In this document: positions 16,586-25,456 of the stretch, piece after piece
Layout of the letters: each line of letters opens with the position of its first letter
How positions within the stretch are numbered: the first letter of the stretch is position 1
Source: Sedimentitalea sp041224545
GTDB lineage: Bacteria > Pseudomonadota > Alphaproteobacteria > Rhodobacterales > Rhodobacteraceae
NCBI RefSeq assembly: GCF_041224545.1
Contig: NZ_JBGFGP010000109.1
Span: 68,212-132,211, forward strand
DNA length: 64,000 nt
Direction: 5' to 3'
Translations under genes and position numbers: made by a program
Notes under the pieces: model-generated
What the model was told of the DNA's origin: nothing
Seen by the model: only the letters and a program-made list of their open reading frames with translations
Databases searched by the model: none

Positions 16586-17869
16586 CTAGTTTACCGAGAA
16601 TCCGGCTAATTCGGGCAGGCCCAGACTGATCCATGGCCAGTAGGCCAGGGCCAGAAGAACCAGGAATTGCAGGACGATAAAGGGCAGCGCCGCATAGGCC
16701 AGCCGCCAGTAGTTCGTATTGGTCATGGCCGCGACGACCACGAGGCACTTGCCAAGCGGGGGCGTTATCAGGCCGATGCACAGATTGAAGCACAGTACGA
16801 TGCCAAGGTGCACGGGGTTGATTCCCTGCTCCAGCGCCTGTGGAACGAATAGCGGGATCAGCAGCGTCATCGCCACGGGTGTGTCCATGAACATTCCGGC
16901 AACGAGGAACAGCACCAGCAGGAAGAACAGGAACTTCGTTCCGGTAAGGCCCAGATTCTCGACCCAGCCCGACAGGACCTGTGGCCAACCCATTTGCCCG
17001 GCCAGGAAGCCCAGCACCGATATCGCCGCCAGAATGATGAAAATCGTACCTGTCATCCGGGCAGTGGCCTCCAATGCGTCGCGCAGCTTGGCCAGCGACA
17101 ATCCCTCGTAGAACTGACCGGCGATCAGGGCGACCAGGACCGCGATGGCCGATCCTTCGGTCGGCGTGGCCAGCCCGAAGACCAGCGAACCCAGGATCAC
17201 AGCGGGAAGGCAGAGCGCGGGAAGTGCGCGTTTCAGGCTCGGCAGAAACGGCGGAAGATCGGCTGACCGCCCGCCAGGGTGATCCTGCGCATACGCTATG
17301 CCGCCATTCAATACCATGAGCGACACTGCCAGCAAAATACCTGGCAGGATCCCTGCGACAAACAGTGCTGCGACCGAGGTGCCGGTCAGGCCACCATATA
17401 CGATCATGATGATCGATGGCGGGATGATCGGACCGATCATCGAAGAGGCGGCAGTGACTGCGCCCGCATAATAACGTGAATAGCCCCGCGAGACCATTTC
17501 CGGCACGAAGATCCGCGAGAGGGCCGCGCTGTCGGCAACCGCCGAACCCGAGATTCCGGCAAAGAAGATGCTGGTCATGATGTTTACGTGACCCAGCCCG
17601 CCCTTGAACCGGCCCACCAGCGACATGGAGAAATCGATCAGGCTGCGGGTCACGCCGGCGCGGGACATAATTTCCGCCGTCAGGATGAACATGGGCATTG
17701 CCATGAAAGCAAAGACGTCCAGTTGCGCGAAGATGCGCTGGGGCATCACCGAGAGATATTGTGCCTTGTCCGCCACGACAAATGACAGGACCGAGACTGC
17801 GCCCATCAGATAGGCAAAGGCCGTACCGGATAACAGCAGCAGCACAAAGACGGCCAGAACTATGATCAT
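16586..17869 (-). CDS. TRAP transporter large permease (DctM-like)
   Basis: A 427-aa permease. It shows MPMFILTAEIMSRAGV, FFAGISGSAVADSAAL and GPIIPPSIIMIVYG, the typical DctM signatures, and later GMFMDTPVAMTLLIPLF. The start at 17869 follows GAGGA. It lies 10 bases after the amidase gene, so transcription probably continues from LysR/amidase through the TRAP genes, RidA and the flavoprotein. Confidence 0.92.
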   Translation of the reverse strand: MIIVLAVFVLLLLSGTAFAYLMGAVSVLSFVVADKAQYLSVMPQRIFAQLDVFAFMAMPMFILTAEIMSRAGVTRSLIDFSMSLVGRFKGGLGHVNIMTSIFFAGISGSAVADSAALSRIFVPEMVSRGYSRYYAGAVTAASSMIGPIIPPSIIMIVYGGLTGTSVAALFVAGILPGILLAVSLMVLNGGIAYAQDHPGGRSADLPPFLPSLKRALPALCLPAVILGSLVFGLATPTEGSAIAVLVALIAGQFYEGLSLAKLRDALEATARMTGTIFIILAAISVLGFLAGQMGWPQVLSGWVENLGLTGTKFLFFLLVLFLVAGMFMDTPVAMTLLIPLFVPQALEQGINPVHLGIVLCFNLCIGLITPPLGKCLVVVAAMTNTNYWRLAYAALPFIVLQFLVLLALAYWPWISLGLPELAGFSVN

Positions 17870-17879
17870 CGCGGGATCC

Positions 17880-19505
17880 TCAAACTGCAGAGCCGACCTG
17901 AATGGTCTGGCCGGTCCCTGTCTCATGCGGCGGATGGGTGACAGGGGATTTCAGGTCGACCTGTGCTGACAGCGTCAACTTCAGATCGGGTGTCAGGGGA
18001 CGTGTCGCGGGCATGGATGCAAACAACGCCTCGAGCGAGAGTGCGGCCGAGAGCAGGGCGCGGTCCCCCTGCAGACGACCGAGCAGCTGCACGCCAAATG
18101 GCAGTCCGTCGGCACCGGCTCCCGACGGGAGGGTGATCGCGGGGCCACCCATGAGCGACCCCCGATAGGTCAGGGCCAGCCAGCGATAATAGATATCCAT
18201 CTCCTGCCCCTCTATCCGTGCGGGATAGGACTGCCGCCAGGGAAATGCCGGGACGGGCACGGTCGGCAGAAGGATGATGTCGAAATCGTCGGTCCTTTCC
18301 CGGAACCGGCGGAGAATACGGGTTTGTTCAAGATGCGCCCAGGCCCGGTCGCGGAAGCTCAGACCGCGTCCGAGGGCGACATTGGCGGCTACATGCGCGC
18401 CGAATTGATCCACCGAACCTTCGCCGGTGGCGTCGAACGCGGCGACAAAGCTCTCTGCCCGCAGGATGTCGAAACACCGGTCCATCTGCCCCAGATTCAT
18501 ATCTACCGGTTCGCAGGTTGCGACATGGGGAGCGATGGCTTTGACGCGGGCCTGAAACGCGACCCGGACGTCCGGGTCGACCGGCAGATCGCCAAAGTCG
18601 ACGGAATAGCCGACACGCAGACCGCCAATGTCAGCCGGGGTGATGTCGTCGAAGCGGGCCGGATCGGTCGGAACCGTCAGCGGATCTCCGGCATCCGCCC
18701 CCTGGATCGCGCGCAACATCAGCAGCAGATCGTCCATGTTTCGCGCCATCGGCCCGAGAACCGAGATGACCGACCAGCCCAGCGGACGGCCGGGATGCGC
18801 GACGACATCGCCGGACGGACGATAGCCCACCACCCCGCAAAGTGCCGCAGGCAGGCGCAGTGAACCGCCGGTATCCGAGCCCGTGCATAATGGCAGGAAG
18901 GACGCCGCCAGGGCTGCTGCGGACCCGCCGGAAGAGCCACCGGCGATGCGTGTCGGATCGTAGGGATTGCCCGTTGCGCCCCAGACCGGATTGACGGAAT
19001 TGCCACCCGCGCCGAATTCGGGAACATTGGTCTTGGCCACGACGATGGCGCCCGCCCGACGCAAGCGCGCGACGATCAGCGCATCCTGCTCGGCAACGTT
19101 GCCGCGCATGAGCGGATTGCCGTTGGTTGTCGGCAGGCCCGCGACATCCTGCATGTCCTTCACCCCGATAGGCACGCCGTCGAGCGGCCCGCAGGGTCGG
19201 CCCGCCGCCCATCGCTGCGTCGACGCGCTGGCCTCGACGCGAGCGCGCTCGGTGTTGAATGTGGTCAGCGCATTCAGCGAGGGATCATAGCGCGCGATCC
19301 GGTCGAGGCACGCGTCCAGCACCTCGGTTGGCGTGAACTCGAGGTCCTGAAAACCTGCGATCAGGCGGGTTGCCGAAATCAGGGGGAGACTGTCTTTGTC
19401 GATGATCCTCGGCTGGTGGTTCGCCAGCCCCTCCTCGCGGTTTTCTCTGAGATGCGAGGATAGGCATAAAGCGCCCAGTTGCCCTATTGAGTAATTTTCA
19501 CACAA
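17880..19505 (-). CDS. Amidase signature family amidohydrolase
   Basis: A protein of up to 541 aa. It carries the amidase-signature Ser-cisSer-Lys triad: Lys in GVPIGVKDMQ, the first Ser in GGSSGGSAAALAAS and the nucleophile region GSDTGGSLRLPA. The start is uncertain. The frame opens at TTG 19505 without a clear ribosome site, and a GAGGAGGGG further in is not followed by a normal start codon. It would hydrolyse an amide to acid plus ammonia in the cytoplasm, feeding the neighbouring amino-acid enzymes. It directly follows the LysR gene. Confidence 0.85.
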   Translation of the reverse strand: MCENYSIGQLGALCLSSHLRENREEGLANHQPRIIDKDSLPLISATRLIAGFQDLEFTPTEVLDACLDRIARYDPSLNALTTFNTERARVEASASTQRWAAGRPCGPLDGVPIGVKDMQDVAGLPTTNGNPLMRGNVAEQDALIVARLRRAGAIVVAKTNVPEFGAGGNSVNPVWGATGNPYDPTRIAGGSSGGSAAALAASFLPLCTGSDTGGSLRLPAALCGVVGYRPSGDVVAHPGRPLGWSVISVLGPMARNMDDLLLMLRAIQGADAGDPLTVPTDPARFDDITPADIGGLRVGYSVDFGDLPVDPDVRVAFQARVKAIAPHVATCEPVDMNLGQMDRCFDILRAESFVAAFDATGEGSVDQFGAHVAANVALGRGLSFRDRAWAHLEQTRILRRFRERTDDFDIILLPTVPVPAFPWRQSYPARIEGQEMDIYYRWLALTYRGSLMGGPAITLPSGAGADGLPFGVQLLGRLQGDRALLSAALSLEALFASMPATRPLTPDLKLTLSAQVDLKSPVTHPPHETGTGQTIQVGSAV

Positions 19506-19526
19506 CCATAGCCAAAGTGAATGGTC

Positions 19527-20453
19527 TCAGCCGGCAAGGCTCTGAGCCAGACATCTCTGGAACAGGTCGAAAGCGGAGTTCTTGTCGCTCTGTCCGGTGC
19601 GCCAGAAACAGCGCACCTGAGACAGCAGGTTTCGCGTGTCCAATGGCAGGATCACCAGGTCGCCGCGGCTGGCATGGATCTGGGCAATGCTCTGCGGAAA
19701 CAGCCCCAGCGCCGGCATGTCGCGCATCAGGGCCGTATTCAGAGGCAGGGAGCCCGACGCCACGACATTGACCGGAGGGGCTGCGCCGAACTCTGCGAAA
19801 AGAGCTTCGAACGCCTGGCGCGCGACCGAGTTTTCCAGCGGCAGAATCCAGGGCCAGTTCACGGTGTCGGCCCATTCGAGCGAAGTTGCCTGGCTGAGCG
19901 GGTGGTCGCTGCTTGCCACAATGGCAATCTGCTCTTCAAGAAGTACTTTTTGCTCGATGCCGGGAATTTCCCTCGGGTGCCATACCCGGGCGACCAGCAT
20001 GTCCAGGGTTCCGCTTTCCAGCGCGGGAAAGAGCGATACGAAATGCCCTTCGGTCACGCTGATGTTCGCCTGCGGCGCGCTGCGTTTCATCAGGGCAATC
20101 GCGGGTGGCAGCAAGATCGGCGCGACCGAACTGACCGCGCCGAGCGAAACCGACCCGGCCACGCCCTGCGTCATGGCGTCCATATCAAACGCGGCGCGGT
20201 CAAGCTGTGCCAGGATATGGCGGGCATGTTCGGCCAGCCGGTGTCCCGCAGGGGTGAGATGCAGCCGGTTTCGCTCGCGGATCACGATCTGCAAATCGAC
20301 CAGGCGCTCCAGTTCACTGATCTGTTTCGACACCGAGGGCTGTGTGACATTCAGCGACTTGGCCACCTTGGCGACCAGCCCGTACCTGGCCAGCGCCGAG
20401 ATGACCCGCAGGTGCCGAAGGGTCAAGGAGCGGGCGAACTGTTCTGCAGTCAT
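19527..20453 (-). CDS. LysR-family transcriptional regulator
   Basis: A 308-aa protein. The N-terminal helix-turn-helix (residues about 14-70) reads VAKVAKSLNVTQPSVSKQIS, followed by a periplasmic-binding-like effector domain. Unusually for LysR regulators it is not divergent from its likely targets but co-directional, 21 bases upstream of the amidase and TRAP genes. It may be autoregulated with them. Confidence 0.9.
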   Translation of the reverse strand: MTAEQFARSLTLRHLRVISALARYGLVAKVAKSLNVTQPSVSKQISELERLVDLQIVIRERNRLHLTPAGHRLAEHARHILAQLDRAAFDMDAMTQGVAGSVSLGAVSSVAPILLPPAIALMKRSAPQANISVTEGHFVSLFPALESGTLDMLVARVWHPREIPGIEQKVLLEEQIAIVASSDHPLSQATSLEWADTVNWPWILPLENSVARQAFEALFAEFGAAPPVNVVASGSLPLNTALMRDMPALGLFPQSIAQIHASRGDLVILPLDTRNLLSQVRCFWRTGQSDKNSAFDLFQRCLAQSLAG

Positions 20454-20639
20454 GGGGTTCCCTGCCTATGTGACAAGGTTGAGTTTCCGATGCCATGCAT
20501 CAGCGTGCAAGTATCTATGCCTGACTGTCATGTGCAGCCTTGCGCCATCAGCCTGTCGCCCAGCCACGAGTGACAGGCGGGATCGCCGGAGCAGGAAAAC
20601 CGCACGGTGCAGTTGTTATGGCTATTGACCCGGCACAGC

Positions 20640-20854
20640 GACCTTTGCGCTGTCGTCGTCGGCTGGTTCTGCGGGGAAAACCTCCGACATCGGGACAAAG
20701 CCCGGGATACGCATGAAGTGATCACACCAGCGGCGGATGCCGGATAATCGATGCGTGCGATGCCGCCCTCTTTGGACAACGTGATGTAAGGGAAGCAGGC
20801 GATATCGGCAATCGTGGGATGATTGCCATTGCAGATCAAGCATATGCTGATCAA
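20640..20854 (-). pseudogene. Glutathione S-transferase, frameshifted C-terminal remnant
   Basis: One frame reads HPTIADIACFPYITLSKEGG and on to DYP, then the next frame continues with IRRWCDHFMRIPGFVPM. Together they reproduce the end of a bacterial GST (IADIA helix, YPAIxxW, PGFVPM). The frame changes near 20740, where one base is missing from the Pro-Ala-Ile codons. The thioredoxin half is absent upstream. It is a decayed gene fragment. Confidence 0.75.
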
Positions 20855-21029
20855 CCTGAGCCGATCCGGTCGCGCGGTGATCGTGATCCCGGAAGAGTTG
20901 GAGGAGTTATTTCAAATCTGCGACCGTCTTTGCGTGAGCTGCAATGGCGATTTGTCTTCTCCGCTCGCAGACCATCGCCGAGTCGGTGGTCTGCTCATGA
21001 CAGACATGCTGTTTAAGATCGAGGCGTGA
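20847..21029 (+). pseudogene. Sugar/nucleoside-type ABC transporter ATPase, C-terminal remnant
   Basis: The plus-strand frame reads LINLSRSGRAVIVIPEELEE, continues LFQICDRL, and ends GGLLMTDMLFKIEA. This matches the tail of second-domain ATPases of BmpA/ribose-type importers (the VISEELDELFEICDR motif and a C-terminal LM..). No Walker motifs, permease or binding protein are nearby. It lies back to back with the GST remnant, so 20454-21029 is a junction of two broken genes. Confidence 0.6.
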
Positions 21030-21166
21030 CCCGGACGGGTTCGATTTTCCGCAAACCGTGCTGCTGCCCCATAACGGCAGATTCGAGGTTTTCAACGGTG
21101 CCCACGTCGTTCGGGCGAGGGGGCCGACAGGCCCCCTCGCAATGCAGCAAATCAGATCGGAAAAGA

Positions 21167-21586
21167 TCAGTCCCACCAACCTTCGTCGACGGACTCCATC
21201 GCTTCGAGCTGCTCTTCGGTCTTGCGCGTGACGATGACGTATTTCTTGTCATCGATGGGTGTCAGCCGGATATCTTCGACCGGAAGCAGCACGTGCTTGT
21301 CACCGATATCAAGAAAACCGCCAACTTCGGCGACCACGCCGATCATTTGCCCTTTGCGGTCGAGGATGATGTCCTCGATCTCGCCGATGTCGTTCCAGTC
21401 AGGGCCAACGCCTTCGGCCTCCCAATTACCCCATGTGTCTTCGTCCATCGGACCGTTGAGCGTGTAGATATCGCCACCGGTGATGTCGCGTGTCCGGATC
21501 AGGTTCTCCGTATCCATGGCGGTTTGCGCAAGCGCGGGAGCCGCCGCCAGTCCTGCAACAAGCAATAGAGAAGTAAAACGTTTCAT
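21167..21586 (-). CDS. Exported PRC-barrel domain protein
   Basis: A 139-aa protein. Residues 1-20 are a signal peptide ending APALAQ. A PRC-barrel follows (DIGEIEDIILDRKGQMIGVV then IGDKHVLLPVEDI). PRC-barrel proteins in alphaproteobacteria are often periplasmic and poorly characterised. A strong ribosome site (AGGAGACGAC) precedes the start. It is isolated from both neighbours and is presumably monocistronic. Confidence 0.85.
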   Translation of the reverse strand: MKRFTSLLLVAGLAAAPALAQTAMDTENLIRTRDITGGDIYTLNGPMDEDTWGNWEAEGVGPDWNDIGEIEDIILDRKGQMIGVVAEVGGFLDIGDKHVLLPVEDIRLTPIDDKKYVIVTRKTEEQLEAMESVDEGWWD

Positions 21587-22044
21587 GTCGTCTCCTATTT
21601 TCTCGACGTAGGCAGATCACCGTCAACCGGTGCTTGTGCCTGACGGGAGCGTGACGGGTATCGGGTTCCTTGGCCAGTCGTCACAGGCGACGATCTGGCC
21701 AAACACTAAACCAGAACAAGTTTACCATTTGTCTGATCCCACGGTCCTGGGAGCAATCCATTCTGATGAGCGCGAACGCGCCCCTGCCGTCACCGGTCAG
21801 CCAGAGCAAACTTTCTCTCGGAGGCCAAAGCCCTGCGCGAGTCGGGTTCCGGAGCATGTCCGCAGGTGCTGCCATCGTCGGTCAAACTGCTGAACTGGTT
21901 GCGCGGCTCGACATATTGGTTTGATTTTCACCCATCTGGCGCGTCAGGCAGACCAAAATTATCGATCAATCAGATTTATCTTGATGGATCGATCTGCATG
22001 GATGCAATAACACTGCACCCGAGCAGTGTCAGGAGGAGGGTTTC
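21587..22044. other. 458-base gap; inverted repeat before the fumarylacetoacetase-family gene
   Basis: No convincing gene is seen. At 21961-21993 there is a long interrupted palindrome: ATCGATC pairs with GATCGAT and the inner ATCA pairs with TGAT, around a 9-base spacer. It ends 51 bases before the next start and suits an operator. Short plus-strand frames in 21670-21924 have no recognisable similarity. Confidence 0.5.
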
Positions 22045-22731
22045 GTGTCTGGTTATGTCATTGATGTTCCTAAGGTAAATTCTCTTCCTGTTAAGGGGCA
22101 GGATCGCCGGTTCCCGGTGCGTCGCGTCTATTGCATTGGCCGCAATTATGCCGCCCACGCGATTGAAATGGGTCACGATCCGGATCGCGAGGCGCCTTTC
22201 TTCTTTCAGAAAAACCCCGACAACCTGGATCCGTCGGGCGAATTTCCCTATCCCGGTCATTCCTCGGACGTGCATTTCGAGGTGGAACTGGCCGTGGCAC
22301 TGGGCGGCGGTGGGTGTAACATTCCGGTCGATAAGGCGCTGGAGCATGTTTACGGTTATGCGCTTTCGTTGGACATGACCCGGCGCGATCTGCAGGGGGT
22401 GGCCAAGAAGATGGGGCGGCCGTGGGAGATCGGCAAAGCCTTTGAACGCTCTGCGCCGGTCGGCCCGATCCACCCGGCCAGCGCGACGGGTCACTTGTCC
22501 GAGGGGCGCATCTGCCTGCAGGTCAATGGCGAGATTCGCCAGGACGGCAATCTCAACCAGATGATCTGGAAGGTACCGGAGATGATTGCCTATCTGTCAG
22601 AATATTTCGAACTGGCGGCGGGTGACGTGATCCTTTCGGGCACGCCCGCAGGTGTCGGCGCGGTGGCCAGAGGCGATGTCATGCGGGTCGAGATCGACGG
22701 GCTGGGCGCAATGGACGTCAGCGTCGTCTGA
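22045..22731 (+). CDS. Fumarylacetoacetate hydrolase family protein
   Basis: A 228-aa protein starting at GTG 22045 behind a very strong AGGAGGAGGG. It shows the FAH core: YCIGRNYAAHAIEMG, FFFQKNPDN, the metal-binding HFEVELAVALG, and GDVILSGTPAGVG. The closest described type is the short acylpyruvase / fumarylpyruvate hydrolase / 2-hydroxyhepta-diene-dioate isomerase group. It hydrolyses or isomerises a beta-diketo-type acid. It has no operon partner here. Confidence 0.9.
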   Translation: MSGYVIDVPKVNSLPVKGQDRRFPVRRVYCIGRNYAAHAIEMGHDPDREAPFFFQKNPDNLDPSGEFPYPGHSSDVHFEVELAVALGGGGCNIPVDKALEHVYGYALSLDMTRRDLQGVAKKMGRPWEIGKAFERSAPVGPIHPASATGHLSEGRICLQVNGEIRQDGNLNQMIWKVPEMIAYLSEYFELAAGDVILSGTPAGVGAVARGDVMRVEIDGLGAMDVSVV

Positions 22732-22799
22732 CGCGCGGACGTCGGTTTGGAGACGTCCCCCCCCCGCATCGTCGGAAAAAGTTGCGTGGCCCGAATGGT

Positions 22800-23100
22800 G
22801 CACGAGATTTCCGGCAAGACTTTACGGCGCGAACGGGGCGGCAATCTGCAGGCCGATGGCGGCGGCCATACTTGTGAGCTTGGGATCGCGTTGTACCGGG
22901 TGCCCTGGTACGGCATCAGGTCGACGGTGAGATTGGCCGGATCGGCCGCATTCATCGAAGCCAGCACCATGTCGGCGTGGGGTGCCGCCCCGAGGTAATC
23001 GGGATTCACGTAGAGTTATGCCCGCGAGCTCGGCTATGTCGAACAGGTGGGTTCGATACATCCTGAAGGCGCACTCGCCGTGGCTCTCGGACAGCATTAA
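22800..23100 (-). pseudogene. Broken C-terminal fragment of an unidentified protein
   Basis: Read on the minus strand, one frame gives HGECAFRMYRTHLFDIAELA, the next gives NPDYLGAAPHADMVLASM and on to MPYQGTRYN, and the first frame resumes with KLTSMAAAIGLQIAA and a stop. The three pieces join into one protein-like segment needing two compensating frameshifts. I cannot name the family. The rest of 22732-23135 has a run of C residues at about 22757-22765 and nothing else recognisable. Confidence 0.45.
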
Positions 23101-23135
23101 ATCGAGCGTTTTCCCATGCTCCGGTCGCAGGGGCT

Positions 23136-24272
23136 CTAGGTCAGGCGCATCAACAGCCCGGCCATAAGCCTTGCGCGCTCGGTCAGGCTGTCGACCTTGA
23201 TATGCTCTTGCAGCGTATGCAGTCCCTCTCCACGCACACCCAGCGAGTCGAGCGTCGGTATCCCCATCGCGCCGGTGAAGTTGCCGTCAGAGCCGCCGCC
23301 CTGGCTGCGCCCCTTCATCTCGAAGCCGATCTCTCGGGCAATCTCCTTGGCAATCTCGAAGATCTTGGCCGTGCCTGGTGTGTCGGGGCGCCAGACCGGG
23401 CGTGTCACGCCGCGTTCCACGGTGAATTCCACCCCGTTCTGCGTGCCTTGCAGGGCCAGCATCCGCTCGACACCCCGATCGAGGTCTTCCTGTTTTTTCG
23501 CCATGCTCAGGGCCTCGGCGGCGCAGGAGGATGATACGCAGTTGACCCATTGGCCGGCGTGGATGACGCCAACCGAAAAGGTGCAGTCCTCGTCGGTCAT
23601 GTCCTCGATCTCGATAATCCGGCGCGCCATTGCGGCGATTGCGGATTTGCCATCTTTCAGACGCGCGCCCGCGTGGCTGGGCTGACCCGTGGTGCGCAGG
23701 TTGAACCGTGCAATGGCATAGCGTCCGATGGTCACGCCGCCGTCATCGTGGCCGGGTTCGGGCACCAGAACATAGGCGTTGCGTGCGGCCTCCGCCTCGA
23801 TCAGGTCGCGGGTCGAAGGGGTGCCGACCTCTTCATCGGGGGTAAACAGAACGGTGACCGGCAGCGGCGTCTCCAGCGCGGCACGCGCCAGTTGGTGGAT
23901 CGCCTCGAGCGCGACATAGTTGCCGCCCTTCATGTCCATCAGCCCGGGACCATAACATATGTCGCCCTCGCGCTTGAACGGCAGAACGTCCAGCGTGCCG
24001 ATGGGATGCACCGTGTCCATATGCCCTGAAATCAGGATGCCGGGTTTGCCCATGTCCTTGTGCGGGAAGCGGGCGCGCACGGAGCCGCCGAAACCCATGC
24101 GGCCGGGAATGCGCTCGACCTGAGCGCCCATCGTCGCCATCCGATAGGCGGCCATGTCCATCATGCGGTCGACGGCGGCGGCGTCCCAGGTGGGGCTTTC
24201 GCATTCGATCCACGGCTTAAGCCCGGCGAGCATCTCGTCGGTGTCGAAGGGCAGTTCGAGAGGGTTCATCAT
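23136..24272 (-). CDS. M20 family metallopeptidase (carboxypeptidase G2-like)
   Basis: A 378-aa zinc hydrolase. Visible ligands are GHMDTVHPIG, the bridging Asp in GPGLMDMKGG, and the catalytic/metal pair TPDEEVG. The C-terminal metal His lies in GEGLHTLQEHI. The start is ATG 24272 or the adjacent ATG 24269 after GAAGGGACG. It cleaves N-acyl amino acids or dipeptides in the cytoplasm. It lies 9 bases after another M20 gene at the end of the dpp operon. Confidence 0.9.
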   Translation of the reverse strand: MMNPLELPFDTDEMLAGLKPWIECESPTWDAAAVDRMMDMAAYRMATMGAQVERIPGRMGFGGSVRARFPHKDMGKPGILISGHMDTVHPIGTLDVLPFKREGDICYGPGLMDMKGGNYVALEAIHQLARAALETPLPVTVLFTPDEEVGTPSTRDLIEAEAARNAYVLVPEPGHDDGGVTIGRYAIARFNLRTTGQPSHAGARLKDGKSAIAAMARRIIEIEDMTDEDCTFSVGVIHAGQWVNCVSSSCAAEALSMAKKQEDLDRGVERMLALQGTQNGVEFTVERGVTRPVWRPDTPGTAKIFEIAKEIAREIGFEMKGRSQGGGSDGNFTGAMGIPTLDSLGVRGEGLHTLQEHIKVDSLTERARLMAGLLMRLT

Positions 24273-24281
24273 GGCGTCCCT

Positions 24282-25445
24282 TCAGGCACTCAGGCGACGT
24301 TCGGCGATGCGCGCCATGATCGAGGCCCCCACCGGAAGCAGCGCGGGGTCGAGAAAGAAACCGGGGTTGTGCAGTCCGACCGTGCCTGAATGGCCGATGC
24401 GGCAATAGGCGCCCGGCACGACCTTGAGCATGTCGGCGAAATCCTCCGAACCGGTCGCCGGCTCGTCGGTGTTCGAGATGTTCTCGGCCCCCACGATGTC
24501 GGCGGCGGCTTCCATATAGGCGTCCGACAGATCCGCGTCATTCATCAACACATCGAAGATGTTGCGCAGGTCGATAGTGATCTCCACCCCGTAGGCCTTG
24601 GCGAACCCTTCGCAAATCTCGCGCATCCGGGCATGCACCAGCTCGCACACCTCGTCCTTGAAATAGCGGATGGTGCCCGCCAGCGTCGCCGTGTCGGGCA
24701 CGACATTATAGGCCGATCCGGAATGCAACTGCGTGACCGACAGCACACAGGTATCCAGCGGCGCGACGTTGCGCGCCACGATGGTCTGGAAATTGCCGAC
24801 CAGCTGGCTGGCGATCACCAACGGATCGCGCGATTGCTGGGGCATGGCGGCGTGGCTGCCCTTGCCCTGAACGGTGATGTCGAAAAAGGATGCGCCCGCC
24901 ATTGCGGCGCCCTTGCAGATGCCGACTTTGTTCGGCTCTCCGCTGGGCGAGTTATGCATACCGTACACCTCATCGCAGGGGAACCGGTCGAAAAGCCCGT
25001 CGGCCAGCATCCCGCGCGCGCCACCCAACCCCTCTTCGGCAGGCTGAAAGATCAGCACGGCGGTGCCGGCGAAATCGCGCGTGGCGGCCAGGTGTTTGGC
25101 CGCACCCAACAGCATGGTGGTGTGGCTGTCGTGGCCGCAGGCATGCATCACGCCGGGATTCTTGGAGGCGTAAGGCAGGTTCGTCAGCTCGTCGATGGGC
25201 AGCGCGTCCATGTCGGCGCGCAGTCCGACACGCCGCGCACCCTCACGTTTGCCCTTGATGATCCCGACGACGCCGGTGCCCGCGATTGCGGTGTGTATCT
25301 CGTCGACACCGTATTCGCGCAGTTTCTCGACCACCTTTTCCGAGGTGCGGTGCTCCTGAAACCCGATTTCGGGGTGAGCATGAAGATCCTTGAAGATCGA
25401 CGTCAGCTCGTCGGTGCTGTCGGCGATGATGGGCATGATGTTCAT
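24282..25445 (-). CDS. M20 family amidohydrolase (hippurate hydrolase / IAA-amino-acid hydrolase type)
   Basis: A 387-aa protein with the M20D pattern: HAHPEIGFQEHRTS, LRADMDALPI, the metal Cys/His of VMHACGHDSHTTMLLGAA, and FQPAEEGLGGARGM. The family hydrolyses N-acyl amino acids. The start at 25445 follows AAAGGAGACG. It lies 11 bases after the dpp ATPase gene, so the peptide importer and this hydrolase are probably co-expressed. Confidence 0.92.
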   Translation of the reverse strand: MNIMPIIADSTDELTSIFKDLHAHPEIGFQEHRTSEKVVEKLREYGVDEIHTAIAGTGVVGIIKGKREGARRVGLRADMDALPIDELTNLPYASKNPGVMHACGHDSHTTMLLGAAKHLAATRDFAGTAVLIFQPAEEGLGGARGMLADGLFDRFPCDEVYGMHNSPSGEPNKVGICKGAAMAGASFFDITVQGKGSHAAMPQQSRDPLVIASQLVGNFQTIVARNVAPLDTCVLSVTQLHSGSAYNVVPDTATLAGTIRYFKDEVCELVHARMREICEGFAKAYGVEITIDLRNIFDVLMNDADLSDAYMEAAADIVGAENISNTDEPATGSEDFADMLKVVPGAYCRIGHSGTVGLHNPGFFLDPALLPVGASIMARIAERRLSA

Positions 25446-25456
25446 AGTCGTCTCCT

